The notes: generated from the sequence alone by a model not told the origin. Positions 32,807 through 41,367 are shown, numbered from the stretch's first letter. The stretch is 64,000 nt of DNA from Saccharofermentans sp. (GCA_024692235.1 JAILMW010000022.1:166777-230776), one strand, 5' to 3'. Program-made: numbers and translations.

Positions 32807-32835
32807 TTGACTTAGGAGAACAAGGCAAGTATTAT
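32807..32835 (+). promoter_or_regulatory. Promoter of rplM-rpsI
   Basis: TTGACT (32807-32812) and TATTAT (32830-32835), 17-base spacing. Upstream, AATAAACGAGA occurs twice (32740-32750 and 32760-32770). Confidence 0.75.
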
Positions 32836-32841
32836 ACTTGA

Positions 32842-32860
32842 GCGCTCGGAAGAAGGGCGC
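32842..32860 (+). promoter_or_regulatory. Hairpin at the 5' end of the rplM leader, possible L13 autoregulatory site
   Basis: GCGCTC (32842-32847) pairs with GGGCGC (32855-32860) over GGAAGAA, right at the expected transcript start. L13 leader RNAs are known in Firmicutes; whether this one fits the described L13 leader family was not tested. Confidence 0.4.
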
Positions 32861-32908
32861 ACTACGTATTAAAGAGATCATTAATAAAGAATCAAGGAGT
32901 GAAGTCAT

Positions 32909-33343
32909 ATGAAGACATTTGTTGCTACATCGGCAAACATCGAGAGAAAATGGCTTGTTATTGACGCTTCCGGCAAGACACTCGGTCGTCTCGCTACTGA
33001 GGTTGCTAAGCTTCTCAGAGGAAAGCACAAGCCCACATACACACCTTTCGCAGATACAGGTGATAATGTTATCGTTATCAATGCTTCTGAGATGGTACTT
33101 ACAGGTAAGAAGCTCGACCAGAAGATGTATCGTCACCATTCCGGCTATGCAGGCGGACTTAAGGAGATCGATTACAAGACTCTCATGAGCAAGAACCCCG
33201 AGAAGGCTCTCGAGCTTGCAGTTAAGGGCATGCTCCCCAAGAATTCTCTTGGTCGCCAGATGTTCAGGAAGCTTCACGTATATGCAGGTGCAGAGCACGA
33301 TCACGCAGCTCAGAAGCCTGAAGTATATACTTTCGAGCAGTAA
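32909..33343 (+). CDS. rplM: 50S ribosomal protein L13
   Basis: 144 residues, standard length. [50 protein letters not shown] and [20 protein letters not shown] are all L13 signatures. AAGGAGTGA precedes the ATG. First gene of the classic rplM-rpsI pair, 18 bases before rpsI. Confidence 0.98.
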   Translation: MKTFVATSANIERKWLVIDASGKTLGRLATEVAKLLRGKHKPTYTPFADTGDNVIVINASEMVLTGKKLDQKMYRHHSGYAGGLKEIDYKTLMSKNPEKALELAVKGMLPKNSLGRQMFRKLHVYAGAEHDHAAQKPEVYTFEQ

Positions 33344-33361
33344 TAGGGAGGAGAACGTAAT

Positions 33362-33772
33362 ATGGCTACAAAGAAATCTAACAAGGTTTATTTCTACGGT
33401 ACAGGTCGTCGTAAGGACGCTGTTGCTTGCGTTCGTCTCGTTCCCGGTTCCGGTAAGATCACTATCAACGGTAAGGACATCGACGCATACTTCGGTCTTG
33501 ATACACTCAAGCTCATCGTTCGTCAGCCCCTCGTTGCTACAGAGACAGAAGGCAAGTTCGACATCATCGCTAAGGCAGTTGGCGGCGGTATCTCCGGTCA
33601 GGCAGGTGCTATCCGTCACGGTATCGCAAGAGCACTCGTTGAGGCTGATGCAGATGCTTACAAGGCAACACTTAAGAGCGCAGGCTTCCTTACAAGAGAT
33701 GCTCGTATGAAGGAGCGTAAGAAGCCCGGTCTCAAGAAGGCTCGTAAGGCTTCCCAGTTCTCCAAGAGATAA
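33362..33772 (+). CDS. rpsI: 30S ribosomal protein S9
   Basis: 136 residues. [44 protein letters not shown], and the basic tail ending [12 protein letters not shown] that reaches the P-site tRNA are typical. GGGAGGAG precedes the ATG. Confidence 0.98.
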   Translation: MATKKSNKVYFYGTGRRKDAVACVRLVPGSGKITINGKDIDAYFGLDTLKLIVRQPLVATETEGKFDIIAKAVGGGISGQAGAIRHGIARALVEADADAYKATLKSAGFLTRDARMKERKKPGLKKARKASQFSKR

Positions 33773-33795
33773 TCTTTTATCTATCAGAACTTACA

Positions 33796-33826
33796 AGACC
33801 CGCAGTTCATGGCTGCGGGTCTTTTT
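33796..33826 (+). terminator. Terminator of rplM-rpsI
   Basis: AGACCCGCAG (33796-33805) pairs perfectly with CTGCGGGTCT (33813-33822), then a T-run. Confidence 0.93.
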
Positions 33827-33912
33827 ATTTGTCGCGGCGGCTGTGGCTTTACATCCAAATCGACTGCCAAAACCGAGCGTTTTTGCAGTCAATTTGACAT
33901 CGGCGGGAGTTC

Positions 33913-34028
33913 ATCGTGAAATCCATCGTGAAATGTCATGGGATTTCACTGTCTATTTCGCGATGAAGACGTATATCGTGAAATTCATCGTGAAAAGTTG
34001 CCGGATTTCACTTGGCATTTCACGATGA
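33913..34028. repeat. Two tandem 54-base palindromic repeat units
   Basis: Unit 1 is 33913-33966 and unit 2 is 33975-34028, 62 bases apart and identical at 43 of 54 positions by eye. Each unit begins ATCGTGAAAT, has a second CATCGTGAAA, then GGATTTCACT, and ends ATTTCRCGATGA, so the outer 10-base arms and an inner arm pair can form a nested hairpin. The 402-base gap 33773-34174 holds no convincing gene; short frames there run through the repeats. Confidence 0.85.
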
Positions 34029-34162
34029 GGACCACAGGACAGCTGTACTACGGCCGATCTTATGCGCTGAAGGGCAGGATGTTGTGCATTTACCTACATA
34101 TCAGGGGTAATTGCCGAACTTTTTTGTGTCGGCGGTAAATAGTCTCATCCCAAAGTGATACT

Positions 34163-34168
34163 TATAAT
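34163..34168 (+). promoter_or_regulatory. -10 element placed for a leaderless acyltransferase mRNA
   Basis: TATAAT at 34163-34168 is followed by six bases and then the ATG at 34175, and there is no ribosome site. Transcription would start at or very near the start codon. No clear -35 element. Confidence 0.5.
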
Positions 34169-34174
34169 GGTCGT

Positions 34175-35188
34175 ATGCCTAAGAGTAATAGAAATCATTT
34201 TATAGACCTTCTTAAAGGTATCTGCATAATATTCGTGATCGTCACCCATTTCTCGTGGACTGATGACGAGAAGCTCCAGTACTATTTTCCGTACTGGCTC
34301 AATATGGCCGTACCGCTTTTTATGATCATCTCGGGGTACGTCTATGCCTTCTCCTACAGGAAGAATAAGATCGAGTGCTTCTCCGATGCATATCTTCCGG
34401 GAAATGTAGTTCCTAAGCTCATAAGATATACCGTGCCCTATGTGATCGCATTCGCGATAGAGATCACTTATATGATCCAGAAGGGCAAGCTTCTTACAGA
34501 TGAAGAGCTGCCGCTGACGCTTATAAAGTCATTTATTGTCGGAGGCTTCGGTCCCGGAACATATTACTATCCCATGATGATCCAGTTCGTCTTCGTCTAT
34601 CCGATAGTGTATTTCATAATCAAGAAGTACGAGTTCAAGGGCGTACTCCTTGTCGGACTTATAAATGCACTGTATGAACTTATCCAGTGTGCATATAACA
34701 TGAACTACGGCTGCTACCGCCTTCTTATCTTCAGATATCTTCTTCTTATCGCGGTAGGCTGTTACATCTCCTATGAGAAGATCAAGTGGAACATCCCGCT
34801 TCTTATATCATCCTTCATTATAGGAGTCCTCTTTATCCTGAACTACAGCTACAGGGAGTATGAACCCAGGGTATTGACTCACTGGACTAAGACCAGTTTT
34901 GTCGCATGCCTTTATATAATCCCCGTTGCGATAATAATGATAAGGAAGTTCAGTAAGATAAGATTCCTTCCCCTTGAGTTCCTTGGCAAGGCATCCTACA
35001 ATATCTTCCTTACTCAGATGGTGTGGTATAAATTCGGCTTTAAGGTCATGAAGGCGCAGGTAACAGACAGGCTCTGGCTCCTTGTCGCGGATATCGCGAT
35101 CTGTGTCGTAGTAGGTATCATCTTCTACTATATAGAGAATCCCGTTACCTGCTATATCAACCGCAAGACTTTAAGGTTCATCGAGTGA
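34175..35188 (+). CDS. Acyltransferase family 3 membrane protein
   Basis: 337 residues, about ten membrane segments. The N-terminal FIDLLKGICIIFVIVTHFSW contains the conserved catalytic His of acyltransferase 3 proteins, and MAVPLFMIISGYVYA and FLGKASYNIFLTQMVWY are family text. Such enzymes acylate sugars or glycolipids at the cell surface. Target unknown. Likely a leaderless transcript. Confidence 0.88.
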   Translation: MPKSNRNHFIDLLKGICIIFVIVTHFSWTDDEKLQYYFPYWLNMAVPLFMIISGYVYAFSYRKNKIECFSDAYLPGNVVPKLIRYTVPYVIAFAIEITYMIQKGKLLTDEELPLTLIKSFIVGGFGPGTYYYPMMIQFVFVYPIVYFIIKKYEFKGVLLVGLINALYELIQCAYNMNYGCYRLLIFRYLLLIAVGCYISYEKIKWNIPLLISSFIIGVLFILNYSYREYEPRVLTHWTKTSFVACLYIIPVAIIMIRKFSKIRFLPLEFLGKASYNIFLTQMVWYKFGFKVMKAQVTDRLWLLVADIAICVVVGIIFYYIENPVTCYINRKTLRFIE

Positions 35189-35204
35189 TATACTGTGCCT
35201 TGAT

Positions 35205-36005
35205 ATGAGAGAGATCATCAATTCACATTGTCATATATATCCCGCCAAGATCGCCGAGAGGGCAGTGGAAGGAATCAAGTCCTTCTATGACCTTGATATG
35301 TCTCTTAACGGCATGACAGACGACCTTATAAGAGACGGCAACGAGATCGGAGTGGTACACTACCTGGTTCATTCCGTGGCAACCGTTCCCAAGCAGGTAA
35401 GATCCATAAATGAATTCATCGCAGAAGAAGTAAGGAGCCACGACGGCCTTTTCACGGGATTCGGTACCATGCATCCGGACAGCGAAGATCTTGAAGGCGA
35501 CTTCGAGCACCTTTTAAGCCTCGGACTTAAGGGCGTGAAGCTTCATCCTGATTTTCAGCAGTTCGCTCTGGACAGCGACAAGGCCGCAAAGCTCGGCGAA
35601 GTGATAAGTAAGGGGAATATCCCGATCCTTGTCCACTGTGGTGACCCCCGATACAGCTACTCTAATCCCGAGCAGACAGAAAAGTTCCTGGAGAAGTTCC
35701 CGGATCTTAAGGTCATAGGAGCTCACTTCGGAGGATGGAGCATGTGGGACGATGCCATAAGGCTTCTTCCTAAGTTCAGGAACTTTTATGTAGACTGTTC
35801 CTCAAGCCTCTATCTTATGACGCCGGCAAAGGCAAAAGAGATAATCGACGCCTTCGGTGCGGAGAGGGTCCTGTGGGGCTCCGACTATCCCATGTGGGAG
35901 AGTAAGGCGGAGATGGAAAGATTTGAAAAAATAGACCTTACAGAGGAAGAAAAAGACCTTATACTTTATAGGAACGCAGCAAGGTTCTTAGGGCTTGAGG
36001 AATAA
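35205..36005 (+). CDS. Amidohydrolase family protein (amidohydrolase 2 type)
   Basis: 266 residues, TIM-barrel metal hydrolase. INSHCHIYP gives the HxH metal site, GVKLHPDFQQF the next strand, IPILVHCGDPRYSY and VIGAHFGGWSMWD the later His ligands, and VLWGSDYPMWE the catalytic Asp. Substrate unknown. A TATACT at 35189-35194 lies 10 bases before the ATG. tsaE begins 3 bases after the stop. Confidence 0.87.
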   Translation: MREIINSHCHIYPAKIAERAVEGIKSFYDLDMSLNGMTDDLIRDGNEIGVVHYLVHSVATVPKQVRSINEFIAEEVRSHDGLFTGFGTMHPDSEDLEGDFEHLLSLGLKGVKLHPDFQQFALDSDKAAKLGEVISKGNIPILVHCGDPRYSYSNPEQTEKFLEKFPDLKVIGAHFGGWSMWDDAIRLLPKFRNFYVDCSSSLYLMTPAKAKEIIDAFGAERVLWGSDYPMWESKAEMERFEKIDLTEEEKDLILYRNAARFLGLEE

Positions 36006-36007
36006 AG

Positions 36008-36451
36008 ATGGGCAAGGTATTTACTACAAAAAGCGCAGAAGAGACGGTGGCTCTCGGCAGGAGACTCGGAGAAGTCCTTAAGGCGGGCGAGGTCGTAGCT
36101 CTTGACGGAGACCTCGGTGCCGGCAAGACCTGTATCACAAGAGGCATCGCTGAAGGCATGGGCCTTATAAGCGACGATGTCTGCAGCCCTACTTTCACTA
36201 TCGTTAACGAATATACGGATCCATCCGATAAGATGCCGCTTTTTCATTTCGATACATACAGGCTGTCGGGGACTGATGACTTTATCGCGGCGGGCCTGGA
36301 CGAGTACTTTTACAGAGGCGGTGTCTGTGTGATAGAGTGGAGTTCGGTAATAGACGACATCCTGCCTGAGAATACCGTAAGGATCAATATCACGGGATGC
36401 GGGCAGGAAAGAAATATAGATATCGATGACCCCGAGGGAAGACTATGCTGA
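36008..36451 (+). CDS. tsaE: tRNA threonylcarbamoyladenosine biosynthesis ATPase TsaE
   Basis: 147 residues. P-loop GDLGAGKT, then SPTFTIVNEYTD, FHFDTYRLSG and VIEWSSVI are the TsaE signatures. It works with TsaB and TsaD to make t6A37 in ANN-decoding tRNAs. Overlaps tsaB by 7 bases. Confidence 0.96.
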   Translation: MGKVFTTKSAEETVALGRRLGEVLKAGEVVALDGDLGAGKTCITRGIAEGMGLISDDVCSPTFTIVNEYTDPSDKMPLFHFDTYRLSGTDDFIAAGLDEYFYRGGVCVIEWSSVIDDILPENTVRINITGCGQERNIDIDDPEGRLC

Positions 36452-37131
36452 TATTAGCTTGCGATACATCTAATTCCACTTGTTGTGCAGGTCTTTACGA
36501 AGACGGCAAGGAGCTTATGTTTGAGCTTAATAACTCCGGAAGGACACATTCCGAGACGTTCATGCCTATAGTAGATAAGATCGTAAAGGAGTCAGGCAAG
36601 AGCTATAAGGATATAGATGCAGTGGCAGTGACGGTAGGTCCCGGTTCCTTCACGGGAATAAGGATCGGCCTTTCCGCGGTCAAGGGTCTGTGCCTTGCCA
36701 TGGGTAAACCTTGTATACCGGTATCTTCCACCAAGGCGCTGGCGCTGTCAGTAGAGAATATTACGGCAGAAGAGAAGGATTCGGTATTTATCCCCTGTTT
36801 TGATGCAAGAAATAATAGAGTATTCGCTTCCGTTAGAGGCGGCGACGGCTACAGTGAGCTTATAGAGGAAGGCGCTTATGACGCAGATGACCTGGCGGAG
36901 AAAGCAAAGCCATATCTTGAGGGTAAGACGGTATTTCTTCTGGGTAACGGTGCTGATACGATGCAAAAGGCCCTCGAAGGTACGGGAGCCGATATACAAA
37001 ATGCCAAGGGCTGCGTGATCCTTCCCAAGGGCGTTTATAAGGCGTCCGAAGGCATTGAGCCTGTAAGTGCGGCGGGAGTCGGAGCCGTATATTGCGCAGT
37101 ATCTTCCGCAGAGAGACTTAAGAAGAAATGA
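36445..37131 (+). CDS. tsaB: tRNA threonylcarbamoyladenosine biosynthesis protein TsaB
   Basis: 228 residues. LILACDTSNSTCCAGLYEDG, HSETFMPIVDKI, and VTVGPGSFTGIRIGLSAVKGL are diagnostic of TsaB, the scaffold partner of TsaD. Overlaps rimI by 4 bases. tsaD is not in this window. Confidence 0.96.
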   Translation: MLILACDTSNSTCCAGLYEDGKELMFELNNSGRTHSETFMPIVDKIVKESGKSYKDIDAVAVTVGPGSFTGIRIGLSAVKGLCLAMGKPCIPVSSTKALALSVENITAEEKDSVFIPCFDARNNRVFASVRGGDGYSELIEEGAYDADDLAEKAKPYLEGKTVFLLGNGADTMQKALEGTGADIQNAKGCVILPKGVYKASEGIEPVSAAGVGAVYCAVSSAERLKKK

Positions 37132-37559
37132 TCCGCACAGCCCGCGAGGAAGACGTAGATAATATAGTCGAGCTGGAAGCGGAGTGCATGCCTCACCCGT
37201 GGGTTACAGACGACATAAGATCCCTCGTAACAGACGATAAGAAATATGCGATAGTAGCCGAAGAAGACGGCCTTATAGCAGGCTATGTCGGAGCATCCTT
37301 CGTGCTCGACGAAGCAGAGATAGGAAATATATGCGTATCTTCCTCTTACAGGCGCCGCGGATTTGCATCAGCGCTCTTAACGGAGCTTGAGAAGGAGCTT
37401 AAGAGCAGCGGCGTGACTGTCATATTCCTTGAAGTCGAGAGTACTAATACCGGTGCGATCGCACTTTATGAGAGGGAAGGCTTTGTCATGTATAACGAGC
37501 GAAAGGATTATTACGGGCAGGGTAAGGACGCTCTTTTGTATCGAAAGGAGATCTCATGA
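37128..37559 (+). CDS. rimI: Ribosomal protein S18-alanine N-acetyltransferase
   Basis: 143 residues, GNAT fold. The acetyl-CoA loop is VSSSYRRRGFASALL; EVESTNTGAIALYEREGF is the RimI-type C-terminal half. Position right after tsaE-tsaB is the usual one for rimI. Confidence 0.93.
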   Translation: MIRTAREEDVDNIVELEAECMPHPWVTDDIRSLVTDDKKYAIVAEEDGLIAGYVGASFVLDEAEIGNICVSSSYRRRGFASALLTELEKELKSSGVTVIFLEVESTNTGAIALYEREGFVMYNERKDYYGQGKDALLYRKEIS

Positions 37560-38176
37560 GCAGGATAACGGAACTTGCAAAGGAACTACATGCATTATCT
37601 TCAGGAGGCATACTTTATACAAAGGATCATTTCGACAAGGAAAGATTCGAGCGTATAAGAGACATCGCGGCGGAGCTCCTCTCCATCAATACGGAAGACC
37701 TTCCCGTAGAAAGAGCATTAGAGCTCTTCTCCAAGAACGACGGCTACCAGACTCCCAAGTGCGACACGAGAGCAGTGATCTTCAATGAGAAGGATGAAGT
37801 CCTCCTTATAAAGGACTACGACGGCAAATGGGCACTTCCCGGAGGATGGTGCGACAGAGATCAGACCATCTTTACCAATACGATAAAGGAAGCAAAGGAA
37901 GAGGCGGGACTTGATGTTGTTCCCACTCTTCTTGTAGCTGCCCACAGTCACTATAAGCACAATAATCCCAAGTCCTTCTTCAGCGTTATAAGGTTCTTTG
38001 TCCTCTGTGACGTAAAAGGAGGGGAATTTACCGAGAATGACGAGACTTCCGAGAGCCGCTACTTCAGCGTGGACGATCTCCCTGCTGATATCAATTCTCA
38101 TAAGACCAGTCCCGATCAGATAAGGCTCTGCCTCAAGGCCAGACACAGTGAACATTGGGTAACAGAATTTGACTGA
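37556..38176 (+). CDS. NUDIX hydrolase with N-terminal helical domain
   Basis: 206 residues. Residues 1-60 form the helical N-terminal domain found in one NUDIX group; the NUDIX box is ALPGGWCDRDQTIF followed by IKEAKEEAGLDV. The box differs from the consensus (Gln for the first Glu, Lys for Arg), changes also common in this group. It likely hydrolyses a nucleoside diphosphate derivative. Overlaps rimI by 4 bases. A weak TACCCC/GGGGTA hairpin follows. Confidence 0.88.
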   Translation: MSRITELAKELHALSSGGILYTKDHFDKERFERIRDIAAELLSINTEDLPVERALELFSKNDGYQTPKCDTRAVIFNEKDEVLLIKDYDGKWALPGGWCDRDQTIFTNTIKEAKEEAGLDVVPTLLVAAHSHYKHNNPKSFFSVIRFFVLCDVKGGEFTENDETSESRYFSVDDLPADINSHKTSPDQIRLCLKARHSEHWVTEFD

Positions 38177-38271
38177 TATTCCCGCTCGGCAAAATAGACA
38201 TAAACGCTAATACCCCTATGCGGCTTTTTGGGGTAAAAAGTCGAAAATCCATTAAAGGAATATTAAGCTCA

Positions 38272-38300
38272 TTGACTTATCAGTTGAGTAAAAATATACT
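38272..38300 (+). promoter_or_regulatory. Promoter of the Crh-like gene
   Basis: TTGACT (38272-38277) and TATACT (38295-38300), 17-base spacing, 51 bases before the start. Confidence 0.75.
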
Positions 38301-38351
38301 TGCAAAGAATATGATAGATTTGGTCGCAGTCTATGCGGCACGGAGGAGTAA

Positions 38352-38612
38352 ATGGTAGAAAAGAAAGTAGTCTTTCAGTGCGACACCGACCTTCAGATGA
38401 AGGCTGTTGCTGTACTTGTTCAGAAGGCTTCTGAGTTCAGGAGCACTGTTTATCTCGTAAGAGACGGCCGCAGAGCAAATGCCAAGAGCCTCCTCGGTGT
38501 CATGTCTCTCGGAATCGAGAACGGCGTAGAGATCGAGATCAGCGCTGACGGCCCTGATTGTGAGGAAGCTGCTGAGACTCTCGCAACATATCTCGTAAAT
38601 CCCAAAATCTGA
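38352..38612 (+). CDS. crh: HPr-like regulatory protein with Gln15 and Ser46 (Crh-like)
   Basis: 86 residues, full HPr fold length. HPr carries His15 in GLHARPA for PTS phosphotransfer; here the site reads DLQMKAV, so position 15 is Gln and Arg17 is Lys. The regulatory site is intact: Ser46 in NAKSLLGVMSLG, the target of HPr kinase. This is the pattern of Bacillus Crh, which cannot carry PTS phosphate but acts with CcpA in catabolite repression. AGGAG precedes the ATG. The name is by residue pattern, not proven orthology. Confidence 0.75.
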   Translation: MVEKKVVFQCDTDLQMKAVAVLVQKASEFRSTVYLVRDGRRANAKSLLGVMSLGIENGVEIEISADGPDCEEAAETLATYLVNPKI

Positions 38613-38621
38613 TAAATCTGA

Positions 38622-38627
38622 TACAAT
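38622..38627 (+). promoter_or_regulatory. Possible -10 element of a leaderless uvrC mRNA
   Basis: TACAAT at 38622-38627, six bases, then the uvrC ATG at 38634, the same geometry as at 34163. No ribosome site and no clear -35 element. Confidence 0.35.
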
Positions 38628-38633
38628 ATCTGC

Positions 38634-40517
38634 ATGAACGGGAATACGTTTGATGCAAGATTAGATACGGTACCTATGGATCCCGGAGTATACCTGATGA
38701 AGGACGCTTCGGGTTCTGTTATTTATGTGGGAAAAGCCAAGAAGCTTCGAAATCGCCTTAGAAGCTATTTCGGAGGCGGCACGATAACGCACCCCAAGGT
38801 GGCTGCCATGGTGTCCCATGTGGCTGACTTCGAGTATGTGGTTGTAGGATCAGAGTCCGAGGCTTTACTTCTTGAAGCTAACCTTATCAAGAGGTATTCA
38901 CCTAAGTACAATATCCTTCTTCGCGACGATAAGGGTTACCCTTATTGCTGCATCACGCTTAATGAAGAGTACCCCAGGGTATTTAAAGCATTTCGAACAG
39001 ACGAGAAGGCCATAAAGGCAGGAGCCGTATACTACGGTCCTTACATGAGCGCCGACCTTTACCATACTTTGCAGACTATATACGAGATCTTTCCGCTTAA
39101 GAGGTGCCGCAAGGTGCTCCCGAGAGACATCGGCAAGGAGAGACCGTGCCTTAATGCGCATATCGGAAAGTGCATGGCGCCCTGCAGCGGAAGCGTGAGC
39201 GCAGCCGAATACAGAAAGATGATCGGGCAGATAGTGCTCTTTTTCGAAGGTAAGTACGACGGCATAGAAAATGACCTTAGGGAGCAGATGCTTAAGGCTT
39301 CGGAGGAGCTCGACTTTGAGAGGGCGGCGGTGCTTCGTGACAGGCTGGAGGCTCTTTCTAACATAAAGAAAGACCAGCGCGTATTCATGGAGATAAAGCG
39401 AGACGTGGATGCGGTAGGTATCTACAGCGACGCGGGCGAGACATCTATCCGCAAGCTGGAGCTTCGAGACGGCAGGATAGTCGGATCTTCCACATACTTT
39501 GTCAGCGGTGACTCCGCTTCCGTAGCGGAGATCATATCCGGCTTTGTTATGCAGCACTACGGGAATGTTTCTAAGATACCGCCTACGATACTTGTCCCTT
39601 CCTATGAGGAGGAAGCGGCAGACGATATCGCCATGGTGGAAGACCACCTCTCGGAGATGGCGGGACACAAGGTAAAGATACATGTGCCCGAGCGCGGAGA
39701 GCTTCGTGAGCTTCAAAAGCTCGCCGAGAACAATGCCCGCGAGATGATGGTGCGCCGTATCCTCCGAGGCGGCGGGGCCAACGCGGATCCTACGCTGGCA
39801 CTTCGCTACTTAGAGAAGCTCTCCGGTGCGCCCGAAGGCTATATAAGCCGCGTGGAATCCTATGATATATCGAACCTCGGTAACGACGACATCTGCGCCG
39901 GCATGGTGGTCTTCAGGGACGGCAAGCCCGACAAGACGGCATACCGTCTCTTCAAGATGAAGACAGTAACCGAGCAGGATGACTTTGCCTCCATGAGAGA
40001 GGTCTTATCCAGAAGGCTCAAGCACAATAAGGAAGACGGCTTTGAGTATCCTTCCCTGATCCTCGTGGACGGCGGCAAAGGCCAGCTGGGAGCCGTGGAG
40101 CAGATGGTAAACGAGTTTGCTCCCGATAAGGGGATCCTTCTGGCGGGCATGGTAAAGAATAATAAGCACAGGACCTCCGGGCTCCTCTTTACAGACGGCA
40201 CCTTTATTAAGCTTGAAGGAAAGGAATCCTCGGACCAGGAGATAGTGCTCTTAAGGTTCCTGACGGCAGTGCAGAACGAGGTCCACCGCTTCGCGATCAC
40301 ATACCAGCGTAAGCTTGCAAAGAAACGTAATATCAGATATCGTCTTGAGAATATAGACGGTATTGGTCCCGCCAAGCGAAAGGCACTTCTTGCGGCTTAC
40401 GGCAGCATAAAGGAAGTGGAGGAAGCTTCTGTCGAGTCTCTGAAGGACGTCAAGGGAATATCCTCTTCTGATGCGCTGGCGATATATACTTACTTTCACC
40501 CTTCGGAGGATAACTGA
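38634..40517 (+). CDS. uvrC: Excinuclease ABC subunit C
   Basis: 627 residues, normal for UvrC. N-terminal GIY-YIG nuclease (GVYLMKDASGSVIYVGKAKKLRNRL), Cys-rich RPCLNAHIGKCMAPC, the UvrB-binding UVR motif DFERAAVLRDRLEAL, the RNase H-like endonuclease domain (ESYDISN, LILVDGGKGQ), and a C-terminal helix-hairpin-helix (NIDGIGPAKRKALL). It makes both incisions in nucleotide excision repair. The next gene starts in its stop codon. Confidence 0.97.
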   Translation: MNGNTFDARLDTVPMDPGVYLMKDASGSVIYVGKAKKLRNRLRSYFGGGTITHPKVAAMVSHVADFEYVVVGSESEALLLEANLIKRYSPKYNILLRDDKGYPYCCITLNEEYPRVFKAFRTDEKAIKAGAVYYGPYMSADLYHTLQTIYEIFPLKRCRKVLPRDIGKERPCLNAHIGKCMAPCSGSVSAAEYRKMIGQIVLFFEGKYDGIENDLREQMLKASEELDFERAAVLRDRLEALSNIKKDQRVFMEIKRDVDAVGIYSDAGETSIRKLELRDGRIVGSSTYFVSGDSASVAEIISGFVMQHYGNVSKIPPTILVPSYEEEAADDIAMVEDHLSEMAGHKVKIHVPERGELRELQKLAENNAREMMVRRILRGGGANADPTLALRYLEKLSGAPEGYISRVESYDISNLGNDDICAGMVVFRDGKPDKTAYRLFKMKTVTEQDDFASMREVLSRRLKHNKEDGFEYPSLILVDGGKGQLGAVEQMVNEFAPDKGILLAGMVKNNKHRTSGLLFTDGTFIKLEGKESSDQEIVLLRFLTAVQNEVHRFAITYQRKLAKKRNIRYRLENIDGIGPAKRKALLAAYGSIKEVEEASVESLKDVKGISSSDALAIYTYFHPSEDN

Positions 40518-41227
40518 TGGCGATATTTGCGATAGCCGATCTACATCTTGCACTGTCTAATCCCGAGAAGTCCATGGAGGTCTTCGGGAAGAGCTGGGAC
40601 GGTTATATTACAAGGCTCGAGGAGAGCTTTGCGGAACTGGTATCAGAGGGCGATACGGTCCTTATGCCGGGAGATATCTCCTGGGCTACCTATATGAGCA
40701 AGGCCGAAGAGGACTTTAAGTTCATAGATTCTCTTCCGGGAAAGAAGATAATAGGAAGGGGCAATCACGACTACTGGTGGACGACGGTAAAGAAGATGGA
40801 AGAGACCTTGAAGGATATGGGCGTTACTACCATCTCCTTAAGTAACCACACTTCCTTTATCGTGGAAGACAGCATAATAACGGGAACGAGAGCCTGGAAG
40901 CTCCCCACGGATGACAGCTTCTCAGATGAGGATCGCAAGATCTACGAGAGGGAGAAGATAAGGATAGGACTCTGCGCCAAGGCTCTTGAGACGGCTGATC
41001 CCGAACATACGAAGAGAAGGATCCTGATGCTCCACTATCCGCCCCTGACATCGAGAGTCCCCAATACGGAGCTGTCCGAGATGATAGAGGGCTCGGGCAT
41101 CGATCTTTGTATCTACGGCCATCTTCACGGCAAGGCACATAAGAAGGTCTTCGAAGGAATAAAGGACGGTACGGAGTATAAGTGCGTGTCGGCAGACTTT
41201 CTGAACTTCATTCCGGTCAAGCTCTGA
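40517..41227 (+). CDS. Calcineurin-like metallophosphoesterase
   Basis: 236 residues. Metal-binding motifs in order: IADLHLALS, MPGDISWA, GRGNHDYWW, MLHYPP and YGHLHGKAH. It belongs to the clostridial YkuE/YmdB-like phosphoesterase superfamily; substrate unknown. Coupled to uvrC through overlapping stop and start. Confidence 0.9.
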   Translation: MAIFAIADLHLALSNPEKSMEVFGKSWDGYITRLEESFAELVSEGDTVLMPGDISWATYMSKAEEDFKFIDSLPGKKIIGRGNHDYWWTTVKKMEETLKDMGVTTISLSNHTSFIVEDSIITGTRAWKLPTDDSFSDEDRKIYEREKIRIGLCAKALETADPEHTKRRILMLHYPPLTSRVPNTELSEMIEGSGIDLCIYGHLHGKAHKKVFEGIKDGTEYKCVSADFLNFIPVKL

Positions 41228-41262
41228 AGCCTTACTCCCACAGGCGTTTCAAGGCATTTTTG

Positions 41263-41291
41263 TTGACATTTTGATGCCTTTAACATATAAT
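41263..41291 (+). promoter_or_regulatory. Consensus promoter of the yicC-remA-gmk-rpoZ-glyQS operon
   Basis: Exact TTGACA (41263-41268) and exact TATAAT (41286-41291) with 17-base spacing. The -35 box lies within an inverted repeat AAGGCAT (41251-41257)/ATGCCTT (41274-41280), which may be an operator or the terminator of the upstream gene. Confidence 0.9.
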
Positions 41292-41301
41292 ATTTGAGTC
41301 G

Positions 41302-41343
41302 AGTCTGCTCGCACGGAAGATATTTCCGGCAGTGGACTTTTTC
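41302..41343 (+). promoter_or_regulatory. Terminator-like hairpin in the yicC leader, possible attenuator
   Basis: AGTCTGC (41302-41308) can pair with GCAG-tg-GACT (41329-41338) around CGGAA (41314-41318)/TTCCG (41324-41328), followed by TTTTTC before the yicC start. A terminator between promoter and first gene suggests attenuation; no regulator ligand site was recognised. Confidence 0.4.
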
Positions 41344-41367
41344 TATCCTATTTTTTGCGGGGTTTAT

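Noticed and set aside
33913..34028. CRISPR array
   Set aside because: Only two units, the repeats themselves are 54 bases and diverged, the spacing between them is 8 bases, and no cas gene is near.
33843..34138. Two short forward frames of 61 and 66 codons
   Set aside because: They run through the tandem palindromes, and their peptides reflect the repeat, not a protein.
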